Notes: generated by a model from the sequence alone, not told the origin. Numbered from the stretch's first letter, positions 1-9,546 are shown. The stretch is DNA of 64,000 nt from Paraktedonobacter carboxidivorans (GCA_041156125.1 JBEVTI010000012.1:1-64000); one strand, 5' to 3'. Translations and numbers: made by a program.

Positions 1-69
1 TTGTAATCGGGAGCAGTGACGTTTGTTTTCATCCTGCTATTTTAACACATTGCTCAGATCTGGTCCCAA

Positions 70-81
70 GTTGACAATACC
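70..81 (+). repeat. 12-bp element, possible terminal inverted repeat
   Basis: The 12-mer GTTGACAATACC sits about 70 bases upstream of the Uma2 gene. The same 12-mer occurs at 25429-25440, and its reverse complement at 25281-25292. In this orientation it would be the right end of an element lying to the left, outside the window. It also contains a TTGACA, but the TATAAT at 90-95 is only 13 bases away, which is too close for a normal sigma-70 promoter. Confidence 0.35.
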
Positions 82-149
82 AACTATGATATAATGAAGC
101 CAGCGGATAGGCATTCTTCGGTGACTGGCCGTTAGAAAAGAGGCAATCT

Positions 150-737
150 ATGGCAATACAACACAATATCCATGATGAACGGGTAAGCTTTGAAGAGTAC
201 TTTGCAACCTTAAAGAAAGACCCAGAACATAGGTATGAGTACCTTGATGGCCATGTTTACATGATGACTGGTGGAAGCCCTGACCATTCTATCATTGGTT
301 CCAATGCTAATGGGATACTGAGAGAACTGGTCAGAGGGCGTGGTTGTATTGTCTATAATTCAGATGTCTATTTTCAAGTATCTGAAAAGTATCGTGTGTG
401 TCCCGATGTGACAGTAAGCTGTGACCCACGAGACAGAGGCGCGCAAGATGCCATTCGCTATCCCTCTCTGGTTGTAGAGGTCCTTTCTCCTGCGACTGAA
501 GCCCGTGATCGAGGCGAAAAGTCTTTACAGTATCGTTCCTGCCCAAGCATTCAAGAGATCCTGCTTGTCAGTGCTCAGTTTCCGATTATTGAACTGTTTC
601 GTCGTGAAAAACACGGCTTCTGGACCCTCTATACACTCCGGTTAGGTGATACTGTAGAATTAACAAGCCTTGGAGTACGCTTCTCTGTTACGGATGTCTA
701 CCAGGACACCTCTTTGCTCGAAAAGCCAAATGAGTAG
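150..737 (+). CDS. Uma2 family (DUF820) PD-(D/E)xK endonuclease-like protein
   Basis: A 195-residue protein of the Uma2 family, which has a restriction-endonuclease-like fold and is heavily expanded in Cyanobacteria and Chloroflexota. The visible core includes YEYLDGHVYMM near residue 30, CPDVTV near 85, VVEVLSP near 108 and DRGEKSLQY near 119. These supply the acidic residues and lysine of a PD-(D/E)xK site. The length is normal and an AAAGAGG-type ribosome site precedes the ATG. It stands alone, and a cellular role or substrate cannot be inferred. Nuclease activity is a family-level prediction only. Confidence 0.85.
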   Translation: MAIQHNIHDERVSFEEYFATLKKDPEHRYEYLDGHVYMMTGGSPDHSIIGSNANGILRELVRGRGCIVYNSDVYFQVSEKYRVCPDVTVSCDPRDRGAQDAIRYPSLVVEVLSPATEARDRGEKSLQYRSCPSIQEILLVSAQFPIIELFRREKHGFWTLYTLRLGDTVELTSLGVRFSVTDVYQDTSLLEKPNE

Positions 738-987
738 TTTTCCACAACTCACTACAGCAACGAGTACAGCAACCTCCACAAACATCCTGGGATAGCAGCA
801 AATTTCTCTAAGGCATAAAGTCACTCCACAGGCTTATCGAGCCATCATAACAAACGTCGAAAAACAAGCTGTACCGAATCCCGTATGCGCTACCATTTGC
901 CCTTTTCTGATCGTCTCAGCCCGCTCCTGGAGCGGATTGAGGCGATTTTGTTTGTGCCATGTTCCCCGTTTGACGACAAAACTCCTT

Positions 988-1190
988 TTAGCCCCGCAGC
1001 GCCGTATTCATCTTGTGCATCGCCTCCCTTTGCATGGTTGGCAAGACGTGAGAATAGATATCCATCGTCATGCTAATCTCCGTGTGTCCCAACATTTCCT
1101 GCACGATTTTTGGGTTGACTCCCAACGCTAAAAGCGTGGTTGCTGCGGTATGCCGCAAATCATGAAAGCGAATATTTGGCAATCCTGTAA
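988..1190 (-). pseudogene. Tyrosine recombinase (phage-type integrase), C-terminal relic
   Basis: The minus strand encodes the last ~65 residues of a tyrosine recombinase. FHDLRHTAATTLLALG carries the catalytic H-x-x-R block, LGHTEISMTMDIYSH carries the second histidine region and the tyrosine, and a short tail follows. The N-terminal DNA-binding domain and the first catalytic arginine are absent. Sequence upstream of about 1190 does not continue the family. This is a decayed integrase, evidence of a past mobile element. No attachment site or cargo boundary is recognisable, although a large inverted repeat lies directly upstream at 1275-1339. Confidence 0.8.
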
Positions 1191-1274
1191 ACTGAATAGC
1201 GGCCAGTGAGCAAAAGATCGCGAGTGTTCTCGAAAGAGGCGTCAAAGGAACGCCTCTTTCGTGCAACATTGCGA

Positions 1275-1339
1275 AGGTTTACTATATCCACATCGCATCT
1301 AATCAAATAGGATAGATGCGATGTGGATATAGTAAACCA
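1275..1339. repeat. Perfect 25-26 bp inverted repeat with short loop
   Basis: The left arm is 1276-1300 and the right arm 1314-1338, exact reverse complements. One further pair (1301/1313) extends the stem, leaving an 11-base AT-rich loop. It lies just upstream of the integrase relic. It could be a transposon or recombination site remnant, or a transcription terminator. No T-run follows on either strand. Confidence 0.75.
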
Positions 1340-1780
1340 CAAGGAACAACGTGTCAAGAGGAAGCCGAACGAGATACCTTTTCACCTGATTTCTTCTTGC
1401 TTCTACCCTACAGCGCTCACCCTTTTTGGCCCTCGAAACTGCAGGACTCTGTAGTGGTGTTTGCTCTGCTTCTCAGCCATACTTGTCTCTAGGAAAGGGG
1501 TCAGAGGCCAGAAGCATCGCACTATCGCTGCTGCTTTGTGCTCTGCCCCATCTCTGGCCTCTTTGAACAACACGAGAAGGAGAAGACCATAGACCTATAG
1601 AGAAGTGTTGTTGGCCAGATTTGGTGGATCTTCCGCATCTTCCATGCTCAACATTTGCTTGTTCACTGGCTCGTCGCGCCGCACAATTGACACTCCTTCT
1701 TATCGCTGGATACAATACATGAGAAAATCGTCATGGTAGCTCCTGGATTGGCAAGACAAGAAAGGGCAGGTTGAACGTGC
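1340..1780. other. Intergenic region with no recognisable gene
   Basis: About 440 bases between the inverted repeat and the monooxygenase gene. Short open frames exist on the minus strand (around 1473-1715 and 1700-1888). They have no family resemblance, no ribosome site and biased compositions typical of chance frames. Probably degraded sequence associated with the integrase relic. Confidence 0.5.
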
Positions 1781-2764
1781 ATGCAAGCAGCACAACAAGA
1801 TCAACACGTGATTCATCCCTGGGTACAAGAAGGACTTCAACAGCTTCGTGCGGGTGTCGGTTTCCTTGATACAGGTATTGACTGGCATCGGACGACCGAG
1901 TACGCGCAGGCGGCAGAAGAACTAGGATACGACTCAATCTGGGTACCCGATCACCCGCTCCTGATGCCTGATTGTTGGGCTCACCTGGCAGCTCTGGCTG
2001 CTGTCACTCACAAGATCCGCCTGGGTCCACTCGTCAATTGTATTTTCTATCGTTCACCCCTTGCCCTGGCCCGCTCCGCCAGTGATATTGATCGTTGGAG
2101 TCAGGGGCGACTGGTCCTTGGTCTAGGGATTGGGGATTTCGGCTTTGAATTCGCGCAGTTGGGCATTCCCTTTCGTCGAGTCCGCGAGCGTCAGGACGCT
2201 CTGGAAGAGGTCGTGCAGATCTTGAAAGGAGTCTGGAGCGGATCTCCTTTCGCGTTTGCTGGCAACTCTTTCCAGATCCAGCAGGTCGAGATCGCCTTTG
2301 GACCAGTTCAGCAGCCGCATATTCCTCTGCTCATTGCCGGAGGTGGCGAGCGCGTCACCCTGCGCCAGGTCGCTCAGTATGCTGACGCCTCCAACTTTGG
2401 GCCAGCAGCCGAGATCGGCAGTGCCTTCACTCTGGACGACGTGCTGCGGAAAAACGAGGTAATCGCGACGTACTGTCAGACTTTCGGACGCCCCTCAACC
2501 GCTATTCTGCGCACCCACAGCATGATTCCCCTGCTGCTGGGTAAAACCCAGGCAGAGGCTGCCGCTAAACTCGATCTACTGCCGCCTCCACTGCGCAGCA
2601 TGATGGAACCTACTGCCATGATCGCAACGGTCGAGACAGCGATTGATGTCTATCGCGCCCTCGCCCGCTCTGGTATGCAATATTTTATCATCGTCCTCGT
2701 GCCGGGCGATATCGAAACCCTGCAGCTATTCAAAGAGCAGGTGTTACCAGCGGCTGCCACCTAA
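1781..2764 (+). CDS. LLM-class (luciferase-like) flavin/F420-dependent oxidoreductase
   Basis: A 327-residue TIM-barrel oxidoreductase of the bacterial luciferase-like superfamily, using reduced FMN or F420. Family features seen are AEELGYDSIWVPDH near residue 48, RLGPLVNCIFYRSPLALARSASDIDRWSQGRLVLGLGIGD-type sequence spanning residues ~75-115, and IPLLIAGGGERVTLRQVAQYAD near 185-205. The F420 alternative is plausible because another F420-type reductase is encoded at 50681. The ATG at 1781 is preceded by only a weak GGGCAGG. A 22-bp-stem hairpin follows the stop. The substrate cannot be deduced. Confidence 0.85.
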   Translation: MQAAQQDQHVIHPWVQEGLQQLRAGVGFLDTGIDWHRTTEYAQAAEELGYDSIWVPDHPLLMPDCWAHLAALAAVTHKIRLGPLVNCIFYRSPLALARSASDIDRWSQGRLVLGLGIGDFGFEFAQLGIPFRRVRERQDALEEVVQILKGVWSGSPFAFAGNSFQIQQVEIAFGPVQQPHIPLLIAGGGERVTLRQVAQYADASNFGPAAEIGSAFTLDDVLRKNEVIATYCQTFGRPSTAILRTHSMIPLLLGKTQAEAAAKLDLLPPPLRSMMEPTAMIATVETAIDVYRALARSGMQYFIIVLVPGDIETLQLFKEQVLPAAAT

Positions 2765-2816
2765 TTTTCTCTCAACCAATTTGCTCTGACACTTTCGCCC
2801 GCGCGGTGTCATGAAT

Positions 2817-2879
2817 AGCAGCAAACAGCAGAAGGGCTACATCACTGATCGATGAGCAGCCCTTCTGCTGTTTGCTGCT
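2817..2879 (+). terminator. Long hairpin after the LLM oxidoreductase gene
   Basis: Arms 2817-2838 and 2858-2879 are exact 22-bp complements with a 19-base loop, 50 bases after the stop codon. No run of T follows, so it is a U-tract-free hairpin like others in the window. Confidence 0.7.
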
Positions 2880-3119
2880 GGATGCATTCCTGATAAAAAC
2901 GAGCGCTTTTATAATCCCAGAGATAGACCAGATACCTCTTGCCGACCGTTTCGTCCTCTTTCCTCTCTCACCTGGCCACCGCGTTCTTTACCCTGGTGGA
3001 TGAACTTCTGGCATCAATCAGGATATCTGTTCTAAAAGTTTGCTTTGAGCTTTGAGTCGTGACCGATTTGTCGAACTACGGAAGACCAGAGGCGCGGGGC
3101 CTGGTTGCGAGCTTCGTCC

Positions 3120-3605
3120 TCAACTTACCGCTTTCTTCACAAGCACGCTAATCCTGGCTTCTTCTGCAGCGGTCAACTCCGTCAGCGCGAAGGAGGTCGG
3201 CCACATGCCGCCTTCATCGAGGTTCGCTGTGTCGCTGAAGCCGAGCGTCGCGTACCTCGTGTTAAACTTCTGCGCGCATTGGAAGAAGCAGACGACCTTG
3301 CCGTCTCTGGCATATGCGGGCATCCCATACCAGGTTTTCGGCGCGAGGATTGGCGCGCTGGCTTTGATGATCTCATGGAGCCGCATGGCCATGGAGCGCT
3401 CTGGTTCCGGCATCTCGGCGATCCTTGCGAGTACGTCGCCTTCCCCTTCTGCCTTGTTCTTGTTGGCGCGCTCTTCTGCCTTCAGTTCTTTGGCGCGCTC
3501 CTTCATCGCGGCTCGTTCCTCGTCTGTAAAGCTTCTGGATTTTTTGGTGATCACGGCGGTGCTTTTGGCAGATTCTGGCGTGCTCTTCTTTTCAGGTTGG
3601 CTCAT
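3120..3605 (-). CDS. DUF1801 (YdhG-like) domain protein
   Basis: The open frame extends to 3761, but the ATG at 3605 has GAGGAGG spaced correctly before it and gives a 161-residue protein. The N-terminal ~70 residues are lysine/glutamate-rich and low-complexity. The C-terminal ~90 residues match the DUF1801 fold: RLHEIIKASAPILAPKTWYGMPAYARDG, then a core ending in a helix rich in Ala/Glu. This family is often annotated as iron-chaperone-like (YdhG). The biochemical role is not established. Single gene, no operon partner on this strand. Confidence 0.75.
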   Translation of the reverse strand: MSQPEKKSTPESAKSTAVITKKSRSFTDEERAAMKERAKELKAEERANKNKAEGEGDVLARIAEMPEPERSMAMRLHEIIKASAPILAPKTWYGMPAYARDGKVVCFFQCAQKFNTRYATLGFSDTANLDEGGMWPTSFALTELTAAEEARISVLVKKAVS

Positions 3606-3830
3606 AAAAACCTCCTCATATTGACTTGGGTTGGAAACCTCGCCGCAGTTCGACTGCGACCTCGTGCTCTGCTGAAATGCTTCGTCACTCCTATGACGAA
3701 ACGAAATGAACATATGTGACCGGTAGATGAGTACGCGCGTCACGCTAGTGAGGGCAAGCACATGTTGGCTCCTCTGAGAGAGTGAACCGAAGGGATGACG
3801 AGGTCCTTTCTGAAAAGATGGCGATCCCTT

Positions 3831-5612
3831 TCATCGTTCAAATGCGGCTGGGCGCATTTGCATCGCGCGCAAGTGTGCCAGGTCGAACTTGGATCGGCGA
3901 TCAAAGGTATAGATACCGTTCTGTTCCTGAAACACATCGGTGAGCTGCGTGTAGCAGTATCCAAACATATCGGGATGGTCCAGCAGAACCTGGCACAATC
4001 CCTCAAAGCGCTGATAGAATTCCTCAAGGGATTGGGGAGCGGCGCCATACCCCCAACTGGTTGTGCTATCGCCAGGATCGCGCTGGGCATTCCACCAGAT
4101 GCCCCCAAACTCGCTCACCATGTAGGGCTGGTTGCGGTAGGCAAACGAGATCGGGCGTTGCTGATAGTCATTGATAAATGGTTTGCCGGCTGTCAGTGGG
4201 GCATGGTGAGAGGCAAACTGGAGCGGGTCCTGTTCATAATCATGGCTATCGTAGATATCGGTCTCTGGCACACGATGGCTGTAGCCGGACGCATCTAGCA
4301 CCGGACGTGTGGGATCGAAGGCTTTGGTTGCCAGAAAGACCGCGCGGGTCACATCGTCGAGCACGGTCACGCGGTCGGTGATGGGCTGCCACGTCTCATT
4401 GAGCGGACACCAGCCGATGATCGAGGGGTGGGAGTAGTCGCGTTCCAGTGCCTCCAGCCATTGCGTGATATAGGTCGCGCCCGGTTGCTGATGAGCTTCA
4501 AGCGGTCCAAATCCACCGCAACCCCAATCGGCGAATTCGCTCCACACCAGATAGCCCAGGCGATCCGCGTGATAGAGGAAGCGTTCCTCAAAGATCTTCT
4601 GATGCAGGCGCGCGCCATTAAAGCCTGCAGCCATGCTGAGTTCGATATCGTGGCGCAAGGCTTCATCGCTGGGTGCAGTCATGATGCCATCAGGGTAGTA
4701 GCCCTGATCAAGCACCAGACGTTGGAAGAGCCGCTGCCTGTTCAACGTGACAGCTTTGCCCTCGATAGAAACGCTGCGCAAGCCAGCGTAGCTGCTGGCC
4801 TGATCGATGACTGCCTCCCCATCGAGGAGCTGGATATCCAGGTCATAGAGAAAGGGGTGTGCTGGCGACCAGAGAGAACGGCGGTCCTGTGGGATAGGCA
4901 AGTCGAGGTGAGGCGCGAGATCCCAGCCCGTCTCGCAACTCACGGTACAGATCACGCCGTGCTGGTCCCGCAGACTGGCTTGCAGACGCAGACCAGCACG
5001 ATGGCCGCTGAGCGGTTGCACCAGGCGAATCAGGCTGTTGGCCACGTCGGGCGTTAGCCGCGGACGACACAGGGCAATCTCCGGCACGGGCTCCAGCCAG
5101 ACCGTCTGCCAGATACCTGTCGTGCGTGTATACACACAACTTGCATTTGCATATGTCTGAGCCTGTTTCCCCCGCGCTTGCGGCACGTGATTGGGATCGC
5201 GCGCGCGCACGACAATGGTGATCTCGTGGCCGCTCAGGTGCGCGGGCAGTTCCATACAAAACGGCGTAAAACCTCCCCGATGACGGGCCAACTCCTGCCC
5301 ATTGACCCAGACGGTTGCGTCGTGATCGACCGCTTGAAAGTGGAGGAAGACACGTTGCCCGGCCCAATCAACGGGGATAGTGACCAGACGGCGATACCAG
5401 ACGACGTTGAGGAAATCAGTCTTGCCGATACCAGAGAGCGTTGATTCGGGACAGAACGGTACAAGAATGCGGTCGTGCAGCTCGCGCTCCACCAATCCTC
5501 GCTCCAGACCACTGTCGCCCGCATCGATCTCGAATTGCCATTCGCCGTTCAAACAGAGCCAGACCGGGCGCACAAATTGTGGTCGCGGGTATTCTGGTCG
5601 AGGGATCATCAT
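3831..5612 (-). CDS. Glycoside hydrolase family 2 enzyme (beta-galactosidase/beta-glucuronidase-like)
   Basis: A 593-residue cytoplasmic glycosidase with no signal peptide. Domain order is typical of GH2: a jelly-roll sugar-binding domain (LNGEWQFEID near 22, DHDATVWVNGQ near 100, ARDPNH near 140), an immunoglobulin-like domain, then a TIM barrel. GFNGARLHQKIFEERFLYHADRLGYLVWSEF-type sequence is followed by GWCPLNETW, where NE carries the acid/base. VSEFGG near 505 carries the nucleophile glutamate. The start was chosen at 5612 (ATG ATG) behind AAGGAA. It is followed upstream on the same strand by the Gfo/Idh gene, suggesting a sugar-conjugate catabolic unit. The exact substrate is unknown. 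Confidence 0.85.
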   Translation of the reverse strand: MMIPRPEYPRPQFVRPVWLCLNGEWQFEIDAGDSGLERGLVERELHDRILVPFCPESTLSGIGKTDFLNVVWYRRLVTIPVDWAGQRVFLHFQAVDHDATVWVNGQELARHRGGFTPFCMELPAHLSGHEITIVVRARDPNHVPQARGKQAQTYANASCVYTRTTGIWQTVWLEPVPEIALCRPRLTPDVANSLIRLVQPLSGHRAGLRLQASLRDQHGVICTVSCETGWDLAPHLDLPIPQDRRSLWSPAHPFLYDLDIQLLDGEAVIDQASSYAGLRSVSIEGKAVTLNRQRLFQRLVLDQGYYPDGIMTAPSDEALRHDIELSMAAGFNGARLHQKIFEERFLYHADRLGYLVWSEFADWGCGGFGPLEAHQQPGATYITQWLEALERDYSHPSIIGWCPLNETWQPITDRVTVLDDVTRAVFLATKAFDPTRPVLDASGYSHRVPETDIYDSHDYEQDPLQFASHHAPLTAGKPFINDYQQRPISFAYRNQPYMVSEFGGIWWNAQRDPGDSTTSWGYGAAPQSLEEFYQRFEGLCQVLLDHPDMFGYCYTQLTDVFQEQNGIYTFDRRSKFDLAHLRAMQMRPAAFER

Positions 5613-5767
5613 ATGGAGGTATTTCCTTGTAAAAAGAGAGAGAACACACTCATTTTGGTACAAAACGACAACAATTGCCGTAAAATTGCTCTATCCTTTC
5701 TCGCCAGACGAGGGGTGTAAGCGTCGTCTATACGCTGCCAGGAATGCCTCCATAGTACCCAGACCGT

Positions 5768-6919
5768 TTAGAGATCGAGCGCTACTACCTGCTGTCTCTC
5801 ATGGGATGCTAAGGCCGCGGTGAAAAGCTGATGACTTATGTGCGTTTCCTCAGGAGTAACGCAGTAGAGCGGCTGTCGCATATCCGTACGATGGACCAGT
5901 TCGTCACAGAAGGCGGCCCACATTTGTAGGATCGAGTCAGAGAAGCCAAATTCAAAGATATCGCCCGTGATGCTCGGATACGCCGAATGATAAGGCATAT
6001 CGATGCTCTGCCAGATCTGCTCAGCGCCGGGAGTGTAGGAGAGCCAGCGCAAGGCTTTAGGGTCTTTGGTACTAAACTCGACAGACAGCGAGGTACCAAT
6101 GACACGTAAAAACCAGGTATTGGCATGCCCAGGAGCGATCCGCTTTATTGAAAGCGTCAGAGGGAAAGATTGCTTGTCGTTGACCACATCACAAGCCAGG
6201 ATCGCATTATCCCATGTATCACAGGGCACCATCTTTCCCTCTGCATCGGGTCGCTCCGCCACAATATTGGAGAGGAAAGCACGCACTGTCTGTGGTTTCC
6301 AACCGAAGCGTAGGGGAAGGTGCAAAACATGCATGCCAAGATCACCCATGCATCCATAGATGCCATTTGAGCTGGTGCGGCGTTTCCAGTTGATTGGCTT
6401 GAGTGGATTGAGATCACTACTGTGCCAGAAGCCTGCCTCAACCTCAATAATGGTGCCAGGGCGTCCTTCGCGCACCCATTGAGCCAGGCGATAGGCCCCA
6501 GGGAAAAAAGGTATCTCCGAGGAACTACGCACTAAGAGTTCTGGCTGTTGTTTGATGGCCTCAAGAATGGACCTGTTTGCTGCCAGATCAATACCGAAGG
6601 GTTTTTCTCCAAGCAGATGTTTGCCCGCCTGAATGATGTCTCGATAGACTTGAGCGTGCAAGTTATGTGGAAGAGCACAATAGATGGCATCAACATCGGC
6701 ATGCTCCAGCAAGTCATGATAATCGTTGGTGACGAGGCGCAAATCAGGGAGAGCACGCTCAAACCATTCGACAGCCTTTGGATTCACATCGCACACAGCC
6801 ACAATCCTGGGTTGAACATCCATATCGAGCAAGTGGCACCAACGAGCAGCCGCGCTGGCAAACTCACGTCCCATCAATCCACACCCAATAATCCCAAAAC
6901 GTATCTCTTGCATACTCAC
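5768..6919 (-). CDS. Gfo/Idh/MocA family NAD(P)-dependent sugar dehydrogenase
   Basis: A 383-residue protein with an N-terminal Rossmann fold (FGIIGCGLMG at residues 7-16) and the family signature GEKPFGIDLAANR near 105. EVEAGFWHSSDLNP and GCMGDLGMHVLHLP carry the typical C-terminal alpha/beta domain residues (D-x-G-x-H). These enzymes oxidise cyclitols or sugar derivatives with NAD(P). Translation starts at GTG 6919 behind AAGGAGT. It lies 155 bases upstream of the GH2 gene on the same strand. Its 5' end and promoter region are duplicated near 9855-10225. Confidence 0.9.
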   Translation of the reverse strand: MSMQEIRFGIIGCGLMGREFASAAARWCHLLDMDVQPRIVAVCDVNPKAVEWFERALPDLRLVTNDYHDLLEHADVDAIYCALPHNLHAQVYRDIIQAGKHLLGEKPFGIDLAANRSILEAIKQQPELLVRSSSEIPFFPGAYRLAQWVREGRPGTIIEVEAGFWHSSDLNPLKPINWKRRTSSNGIYGCMGDLGMHVLHLPLRFGWKPQTVRAFLSNIVAERPDAEGKMVPCDTWDNAILACDVVNDKQSFPLTLSIKRIAPGHANTWFLRVIGTSLSVEFSTKDPKALRWLSYTPGAEQIWQSIDMPYHSAYPSITGDIFEFGFSDSILQMWAAFCDELVHRTDMRQPLYCVTPEETHISHQLFTAALASHERQQVVALDL

Positions 6920-7313
6920 AAAATGACTCCTTTTTCCAGGGACTTTAGAGCCTTCTTCCGATGTAAATACATGATCATTGTTGATTAAAGCTGACTACTT
7001 TGTAAGTGTAGGTAATTTTGGCATACATGTCAAGAGTCTTTGCACAGTTTCTCTAGATTGAGTGTAAGGGCTTATACTCTGGTTGCCGTTTTTGCCTGGT
7101 TATGCGCCTTTCCATAGATGCGTTGGCCAGCATTTACTGGTCCAGCATCCTGATCTAAAAGCTTGAAAACTCTCTGAGAGAAGATTACAATTAAACACAA
7201 TCAATTCTAATCAAATTAAATCGCACAGCGTAATGAGGCATACAATGCGTCCCAGGGAAGCAAAAACCGGCGTTAGTATTGTGCGCCGATGTCGCGAATA
7301 TCTATCTATGAGC
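6876..7313. repeat. Copy A of a duplicated divergent regulatory region
   Basis: From the first codons of the Gfo/Idh gene (about 6876) to about 7240, this DNA is alignable by eye almost throughout with 9855-10225. Shared blocks include the two start regions, GATTGAGTGTAA, CCTTTCCATAGATGCG, AACTCTCTGAGA and GATTACAAT. A further block at 7250-7313 matches 10459-10520 inside the aldolase gene. Copy A therefore keeps the intact dehydrogenase and only a scrap of the aldolase. The aldolase promoter here has -35 TTGAAA (7163-7168) with -10 TACAAT (7186-7191); copy B has TTGACA. Confidence 0.85.
7250..7313 (+). pseudogene. Relic of a DhnA-type aldolase gene (copy A)
   Basis: These 64 bases encode VPGKQKPALVLCADVANIY followed by a stop. 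This corresponds to residues ~67-86 of the intact aldolase at 10260, where the sequence is VPGKQKPALVLRADAANIY. Everything before (start and first 65 codons) and after is deleted. Confidence 0.85.
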
Positions 7314-7484
7314 GTCCGAGCTTGAACCTGAGGTACTCCAAAACGGCCTTTTGCAGAGCGCAATCCGTTAGTTGTCCCCACTTATAAATAAAGAGTGCTA
7401 AAAAGCTTGCCAGAATTCTGCCTCTGTCTCTCTGGCCCTCGTTTCCCTCGCATTGCCTGCACGAACGGCGTTGTCCGTGGAGAG

Positions 7485-7600
7485 GAATGGCGGGCCAGTT
7501 CGCGCCAGAGCACGGGCAGCGCCTCTGTACCCAGCAGATCGAACTGCTCATAAATGATCTTCTTAAGCGAGGCAGGCCGTGCAAGAACTGATCGCTAGGA
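7485..7600 (-). pseudogene. Possible C-terminal relic of an LLM-class oxidoreductase
   Basis: On the minus strand one frame reads LKKIIYEQFDLLGTEALPVL followed by WRELA. This resembles the C-terminal helix of luciferase-like monooxygenases (family pattern roughly EQ-DLLGEEVLPAL). No other part of such a gene is nearby and there is no start codon in frame. The match is short, so this is a weak call. Confidence 0.35.
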
Positions 7601-7764
7601 ACGGAGTTGTGTTGTTAGCCCGTTTTAGTGAAAAAGAGACGATTCCACCAAACCGGGACAGCAACACTTTCCATGCGGCTATTCCTGAATTGCGGGCTTT
7701 TGTGAAAAAATTGGTAAGACCCCGTTAACTGGTGGATGACTTGAAAGTGTGACTGTTTTAGCTG

Positions 7765-7806
7765 AAGTGCCATAGAGGGCCGATGTATCGGCCCTCTATG
7801 GCACTT
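7765..7806 (-). terminator. Perfect 20-bp hairpin downstream of glutamine synthetase
   Basis: Arms 7765-7784 and 7787-7806 are exact complements separated by only two bases. It lies ~90 bases beyond the glnA stop codon on the minus strand. No U-tract follows in either direction. Confidence 0.7.
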
Positions 7807-7897
7807 GCGTTATTTGCGGCAGCTAATTTGGATCTCACATTCCTCCACCAGATAATGTGGCTCTACCAAAAAGTTGCGTCTTCATGACTAACGCGAT

Positions 7898-9334
7898 TTA
7901 GAATGTATTCCATAAAGACTGATTAGTCACTTCGTGGTGATAAACAATCTCAGATGTCTTAATCAGCGTTCCTAGATTTTTGGGACTGCGATCTGCTGCC
8001 GCCTGCTTAAAGAAAAGATATTTCTCTATGTTAGTCTCACCCAGGATTTTCTTCATTGCCTCGCTTGACTCGAAAAATCTAATCGCTTCCTGAATGCTCC
8101 CTGGCAGAAGTTGTACTTCCTTGCTCTCTTCCTGTTCAGCAGACAAGGGTTCTCCATTCAAACCAGTCTTGATCAGGGTATAGACAAGCAGATAAGGATT
8201 CGCATCAGCTCCAACGGAACGCACTTCGATACGTGCCGTTTTCTCGTTGCCCACTGGAATACGTACCATCGATCCCCGGTCAATCGATGAGACTTGAATC
8301 TGGTTAGGGGCCTCAAAGTGTGGGTCGAGTCGGCGATAGGAATTGACGCTTGCATTCAAGACCAGACACATGTCCTGAGCGTGATTGAGAATGCGAGAAA
8401 TGAAATCGTGCGCTATTGACGACAGACCTTGTTTGCCATCTTTCTCGTAGAAAATATTTTTGCCATTTTTGGACAGAGAAAGATTGGCATGCATACCAGT
8501 CCCGTTGATACCCATACAGGGCTTCGGCAAGAATGTAGCAGTCAATCCCATGTTACTTGCAACCTGGCGGCAGACCAGCTTGTACAGTTGAATGAGATCT
8601 GCTGTGCGTAAAGCGTTGGCATAAGAAAAGTTTATTTCAAACTGTGATGGAGCTACTTCTGGATGAGCCTTTTCGTTTTTGAATCCCAGGGCGCGATGGA
8701 CAGTAGCAGAAGCGTCAACAAATCGCCGCAATGGATCGAGTGGCAGCGCGTGGAAATAACCACCATTTGAGATAAGACGGAAGCCTTTTTTCTCATCAAA
8801 ATGTTGTTCAGCATGAACGCCTTCCACAACAAATCCTTCAATTTCTGCTGAGAAATTCGCGGTCAAACCTTCTGTGCTTTTCAACTCGCGCAAGTATTTT
8901 TGTAACACACCTCGAAAATCAGCTGAAAATGGCTCTCCTTCCCGGTCGAGTACATTTGCAAACACGAGTACCTTTCCTGCCCCGAAAAGATCTGCGGGGA
9001 GCCATAAGAAACTCGTCCAGTCCACTTGTAAGCGCAGATCTGATTCGTGCTGCAAGGTAAATCCATGAATGGAAGATCCATCAAAGGTCAGATTATCCGC
9101 TGAAGCAAGGAGATAATCCTTATCAAAATCTAACGTATGGAACCGACCTTCCAGGTCAGAGAAACAAAGGGTCACCGCTTTAACGCGTTTCTCGCTTTCT
9201 AGATACGTTCGATACTCTTGCTCTTGCTCTTCAGGTGGGGATGTGTCGCGTTTGTCGCGCGCTATAATGTTTCGCTCTTCAAGCTCATCGTAGGTAAGTG
9301 TCAGAAAATTGGTAGTTGTCAATAGATCGTTCAT
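7898..9334 (-). CDS. glnA: Glutamine synthetase family protein
   Basis: A 478-residue enzyme of the ATP-dependent glutamine synthetase superfamily (glutamate + NH3 to glutamine, or a gamma-glutamyl-amine ligase paralogue). Seen are the beta-grasp N-domain (LTFDGSSIHGF near 85), metal-binding SAEIEGFVVEG near 160, KAHPEVAPSQFEINF near 220, GINGTGMHANLSL near 275 (nucleotide-binding histidine), NSYRRLDPHFEAPNQIQV near 325, and RIEVRSVGADANPYL near 365. The last block replaces the usual R-P-P. It lies between the two halves of the duplicated sugar locus. The gene symbol is given by family; a paralogue acting on another amine is possible. Confidence 0.8.
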   Translation of the reverse strand: MNDLLTTTNFLTLTYDELEERNIIARDKRDTSPPEEQEQEYRTYLESEKRVKAVTLCFSDLEGRFHTLDFDKDYLLASADNLTFDGSSIHGFTLQHESDLRLQVDWTSFLWLPADLFGAGKVLVFANVLDREGEPFSADFRGVLQKYLRELKSTEGLTANFSAEIEGFVVEGVHAEQHFDEKKGFRLISNGGYFHALPLDPLRRFVDASATVHRALGFKNEKAHPEVAPSQFEINFSYANALRTADLIQLYKLVCRQVASNMGLTATFLPKPCMGINGTGMHANLSLSKNGKNIFYEKDGKQGLSSIAHDFISRILNHAQDMCLVLNASVNSYRRLDPHFEAPNQIQVSSIDRGSMVRIPVGNEKTARIEVRSVGADANPYLLVYTLIKTGLNGEPLSAEQEESKEVQLLPGSIQEAIRFFESSEAMKKILGETNIEKYLFFKQAAADRSPKNLGTLIKTSEIVYHHEVTNQSLWNTF

Positions 9335-9546
9335 CTATACCATTCTTTCGATCTCATACGAGCACCATCAAATGAGAGCAAGGGTGCTCTGTAGCAGTTA
9401 GGACAATAGAAGGGTGAGCGAGATGCTCTATGGCAAATTACTCATAGAAAAAAGTGTGAGAAACCAGAGATAGCTCTGGCCTACACTCAATCATGTGGAA
9501 ACACTACCATATAGTATTATATTATACCTAATAAATAAGTTATAGT

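Noticed and set aside
1473..1937. Several minus-strand frames of 60-80 residues between the integrase relic and the LLM gene
   Set aside because: Mutually overlapping, no ribosome sites, partly antisense to the LLM gene; no domain recognisable.
3105..3719. Long plus-strand frames opposite the DUF1801 gene
   Set aside because: Antisense shadow; the minus strand has the recognisable domain and a good ribosome site.
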